Shown: positions 35,989-38,829 of the stretch, one piece after another
Position numbering within the stretch: position 1 is the first letter of the stretch
How the letters are laid out: each line of letters opens with the position of its first letter
Assembly: GCA_031835245.1 (NCBI GenBank)
Contig: JAVKOQ010000435.1
Span: 1-38,829, forward strand
DNA length: 38,829 nucleotides
Origin: Balamuthia mandrillaris
Taxonomy: Eukaryota; Discosea; Longamoebia; Balamuthiidae
Direction of reading: 5' to 3'
Translations under genes and position numbers: made by a program
Notes under the pieces: generated by a model
Database searches by the model: none
Told to the model about the DNA's origin: nothing
The model's input: the letters and a program-made list of their open reading frames with translations, nothing else

Positions 35989-36973
35989 CGAGAGAGAGGA
36001 ACGATAAATACCGAGCAGCGACCAAATAAGTTCTTCCCTGATGTCATTAACTGTCCTATAACCAGTGATCGGGAACAAAACATTCATCGTCAGGGAAAAC
36101 TGATGCAAGAGCTCGTGTTGAAAAATGTGGATGGGTTCTGCAGGTGGTCCAAACAGTGGAGTCACCCGAGAAGGAAGAGGAAGAGAAGGTTGTAGAGTTG
36201 AGCCAAATATTTGCTGAATGTAACTCGTTGATGTTTCCGCATCCACATCGCCTTTTGTATGGTGATAAACGAACGTAGCAAAAAAAGATAACAAATAGAA
36301 GGAAAAGTGAGATATTACGCGAATGAAGGAGAGAGAGAGAGAGAAGAAAGATTAGAAGAGAGCTGAAAAACTAAACGAACCTACAATAAAGAGTGACATA
36401 TTATCGGGTCGATACCACTTTTGATAGAAACGCAACAAGTCTTCTCTGGTAAAACTTTGGATTTGTGCCACTTTGCCAATGGGAAACCGTTGACAGAGTC
36501 GGTTCGTGGCATGTATTTGTTGGTATTCCTTGTGAAAGACAAAACCATTTGTTGCGAGTTAGAGGAAGAACATGAGAAACAACACAAATAAAAGAAGAGC
36601 GTACCTGGTATTCCACTCGATAACCAATGCTGTTTGATATTTGAGCCTGTACAAGAAGAAAGAAGAAAGTAAGAAACGAAAGGCTAAGAAAAGAAGGAAG
36701 AGAGGAGCCACCTCCGAAAGAATCGGGCCACGTTCGTTGTCGATAGGAGCTGCCTGCAATAAAGCTTTGAACGCCAGCTGATGTATGGCATCCAATACCT
36801 TCCATAAGTTTTTGTCACTGTGATCTATCTCTTTGTCATCCGGTTGTTTTGCTTTCTCCACTTCTCCTTCTTTGTTCAAGGACGTCGGGGCGTTGAAAGT
36901 GTAGACAGTGTTTCGAAAGTCTGTGTATGCATTCGTGTCCCCACCAAATGACATTCTTGTTTTTGTTTTTTAG

Positions 36974-37039
<66 letters not shown>

Positions 37040-37668
37040 ACGAATAGGGATAGAAGAGAGCGCGAAAGATAATTGAGACGAGAGAACGAGAGAATGAGTA
37101 ATGAGAGTAACGAGAGAAGGAGAGAGGAGACAGAGCGGAAAGTAGCATACCCCCATGTGGCGAAGAGGTTTCGCATGTGCTCTGCGTTTGGATACTTTTC
37201 CGTTCCTGTGGCCAGAGTGTGTGAGAGATGAGAGAGAGAATAGCGAGAGAAAGAGAGAGATGAGAGTGAGTGAGCGAGCGATTGCAAAAACATACCAAGA
37301 AAGACAGCGTGTTCCAGGTAGTGAGCGAGACCCTGTTCGTCGTCCTCCTCATCGACGGAGCCGACGTGCACCTCCAGGTGCGCCTCGAAGCGCTGCGGCG
37401 GCGTCCTGTTCGGCAGGATGAAGTAGCGAAGGCCGTTGGCGAGGGTGCCGCTTTTGAGGGCGGGGAGGGCGCGGAGCTCCCGTTTCAGCAGCTGCTTGAG
37501 CTCCTGTCTCTTTCTTTCTTTGGTTTCTTCGTCCTCCGATTCCGCTTCTTCTTCTTCCTCTCCATCCTCCTCCTCTTCCCCCTCCGCCTCGTCTTCTTCC
37601 TCCTCCTCCTCCTCCTCCTCCTCCTCTTCAACTTCCATCAAAGCGTCTTTCTCTTCGCCTCTTTTCAT
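32462..37668 (-). CDS. M16 metalloprotease resembling stromal processing peptidase, eleven exons
   Basis: Model: complement(join(32462..33103, 33166..33391, 33477..34502, 34666..35627, 35726..35886, 36012..36251, 36381..36528, 36605..36646, 36712..36955, 37151..37205, 37296..37668)), 1372 aa. After an acidic leader comes ANGLRYFILPN and the inverted zinc motif HYLEH (116-120) in EQGLAHYLEHAVFLG. Then follow GTEKYPNAEHMRNLFATWG, GGDTNAYTDFRNTVYTFNAP and the third-ligand segment ERGPILSE (217-224). Later parts (RFPIGKVAQI, FYQKWYRPDNMSLFIVGD, LDNGIRVNYLKTSF, FGGITELTFETLLDSG, NRLFAVIREKLGLVYSADVE, NSYWLSLLEYLQ) follow, segment by segment, my recollection of plant chloroplast stromal processing peptidase, both M16 halves included. 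No plastid or mitochondrial leader is visible. It probably cleaves peptides or presequences; location unknown. Acidic inserts sit near 35250-35350 and 33600-33830. Introns carry sense (CT)n. Confidence 0.9.
35950..35982 (-). repeat. Sense-strand (CT)n in M16 protease intron 6
   Basis: On the + strand, (GA)n within intron 35887-36011. Confidence 0.85.
36979..37015 (-). repeat. Sense-strand (CT)n in M16 protease intron 2
   Basis: On the + strand, (GA)n within intron 36956-37150. It lies close to the acceptor AACAAG at 36956, so it is well placed as the polypyrimidine tract. Confidence 0.85.
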
Positions 37669-37801
37669 CTCTTTCACTTTCTTTCTTCAATTTTATTGGA
37701 ATTCTTCTGTTGGGAAGGGCAAATGATGTCTTCACGAAAAGCACATATTCGCGTGGACAAAGCTCTGTTGCTCGACGCCTATGTCCGTTGCTCGGTGTGG
37801 C

Positions 37802-38621
37802 CTACCCCTTGGCCACAGAGCCGTTCTCCGCAGCCCACTTCCTCGCGGACTTGCTCCAAGGACATCCGTTCTCCCTGGCCCATCGCAGCATCTCCCAATG
37901 GTTGCCGAACGCAGCAGCGTCACGGGCATCCGTTGGCTCTCAGCCATTTCAGCGCCTCCCAACGGCCATGCACAGCAGCGGCCCTGGTGCAAGCTTGCTC
38001 ATCCCAAGGGCACCCGTTCTCCTGTGCCCATTTCAGCACCTCCAAATGGCCCCGCTGGGCTGCCTTCGTGCAAGTGTCTTCCTGCCAAGGGCATCCGTTC
38101 TCCCTTGCCCATTTCAGCACCTCCAAATGTCCATTCACTGCTGGCCAGGCGCAAGTCTCGTCGTTCCAAGGGCACCCGTTCTCTCTAGCCCATTTCAACG
38201 CTTCCAACTGACCGTGGCGAGCAGCCAAGAGGCAAACAAAGGCGTCCCAGGGACATCCATTCTCTCTGGCCCACTTCAGCACCCCTACATGCCCGGTCCT
38301 CGCAGCGGTGCTGCAACAGAAACGAGTCCAAGGATATCCACGGGCTTTGGCCCACTGCAACAGCTCCAAATGCCCATGCTCGGCGGCCAGATCACATGCC
38401 CGTGCGTCCCAAGGACAGCCCATCTCCTCTCGAGCCCATTTCAATACTTCCAGTTTGCCCTGTTTGGCCAACGAAGCAGTCAGTCCCGCGCTAAAAGGGC
38501 AGTCATTCTCCTCCACAGCCCATTTCAACAGCGAGATGGAGCTGCAGGCGGTATCGCTGTGGTCTCGAAAACGGTGTTGAAGTAAAGGCGGGAAAAAAAA
38601 AAGAGAAGGACGCAGCGTCAT
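37802..38621 (-). CDS. Ankyrin-type repeat protein, reading frame broken near its 3' end
   Basis: The open frame is 38621..37920 (233 aa from ATG 38621). It contains about eight copies of a 27-residue unit, GHLEVLKWARENGCPW...C..AA, for example GHLELLQWAKARGYPW and GRWEALKWLRANGCP. This short ankyrin-like form is frequent in large amoebal and giant-virus gene families, often behind an F-box. The frame stops at TGA 37920-37922, but homology resumes at once in another frame (AAAFGNHWEMLRWARENGCP) and runs to a TAG at 37802-37804. Compared with the repeat consensus CPW, two bases are missing at the CCGTGACG junction near 37920. So either the gene is recently broken or the assembly has an indel. 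An upstream exon is possible: the first ~25 residues do not fit the repeat. Repeats of this kind mediate protein binding. Confidence 0.72.
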
Positions 38622-38623
38622 CG

Positions 38624-38829
38624 ATGGAGGCTAAAAAAGGACAGCAGCAGGAAGGAAGCAAGGAAGCCAGACAAGCACTCTCACTCCGTGGCTCGTCCTT
38701 TGAAGCGCAAACGTATCTCGGCTGCTGCTTCTACCACGGAAGAAGAGAAAGCAGAAAGCGTTCAACAAACGACGGGCAGCGTGCCAGAAGAACTCCTCGT
38801 TTGGTTTTCTCAGGCGAGGCTTGGCGGGT
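38624..38829 (+). other. Possible start of a rightward gene, cut by the window end
   Basis: An ATG at 38624 opens to the window edge (MEAKKGQQQEG...) and lies back-to-back with the ankyrin ATG (CATCGATG, 38619-38626). A different + frame near the edge reads GSVPEELLVWFSQARLGG, which loosely resembles the start of an F-box. I cannot connect the two or find an intron, so no product is proposed. Confidence 0.2.

Noticed and set aside
37270-38585. Long + strand frames opposite the M16 exon 1 and the ankyrin repeats
   Set aside because: They are antisense mirrors of repetitive or acidic coding sequence, without domain content or independent starts.

Overview
This is a gene-dense, intron-rich nuclear segment of a unicellular eukaryote. 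Spliceosomal GT-AG introns are everywhere and mostly 55-220 nt long. Genes sit tens to a few hundred bases apart, and proteins carry long homopeptide tracts (Ser, Glu/Lys, Gln). An ARP2 close to the amoebozoan/opisthokont form, F-box proteins with CHORD-like zinc-binding motifs, and an ankyrin array of the 'GHLEVLKWARENGCPW' type point to a free-living amoeba, probably an amoebozoan. That placement is inference; no rRNA or mitochondrial marker is present. I see no virus, retroelement or DNA transposon.

Layout from left to right: a secreted CAP-like protein (155-890, -); a decayed leucine-rich-repeat gene (1125-1831, -); intronless ARP2 (2078-3241, +); an 11-exon XRN1-type 5'-3' exoribonuclease (3896-10286, +); an F-box/SPRY protein (10438-11840, -); an F-box protein with Cys/His motifs (12068-12931, -); NEDD8 (13200-13784, +); a HAD-fold protein with altered catalytic motifs (13908-14978, -); a PHRF1-like RING protein with a huge Lys/Glu tail (15152-18452, +); a membrane-anchored UDP-glucose 4-epimerase (18503-21232, -); a helicase-less Pol theta/nu-like family-A DNA polymerase (21635-25399, +); a Gfo/Idh/MocA oxidoreductase (25488-27674, -); a Cys-rich secreted protein (28148-29681, +); an AlkB-like dioxygenase (29969-30879, +); a CCCH zinc-finger/metallophosphoesterase fusion (30929-32299, -); an M16 protease resembling plant stromal processing peptidase (32462-37668, -); and an ankyrin-repeat gene with a broken 3' end (37802-38621, -). 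I rebuilt exon chains by hand from reading frame, GT-AG sites and family motifs. Phases close in every multi-exon model.

Two organisational themes stand out. First, many introns are filled with simple repeats, written on the sense strand as (CT)n, (TTC)n, (TTTC)n, (CTCTT)n or (TGCTTC)n. All are pyrimidine-rich and contain no AG, and the acceptor used is usually the first AG after the repeat. Second, from about 10.3 kb to 31 kb genes largely alternate in strand. Convergent stop codons lie only 49-151 nt apart, so 3' UTRs probably overlap.

Functionally, the F-box/F-box/NEDD8/RING run (10.4-18.5 kb) is a group of ubiquitin-system genes. XRN1 (mRNA decay), the polymerase and the AlkB-like enzyme (nucleic-acid repair or modification) are nucleic-acid enzymes. 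The remaining genes look like unrelated housekeeping or lineage-specific genes.
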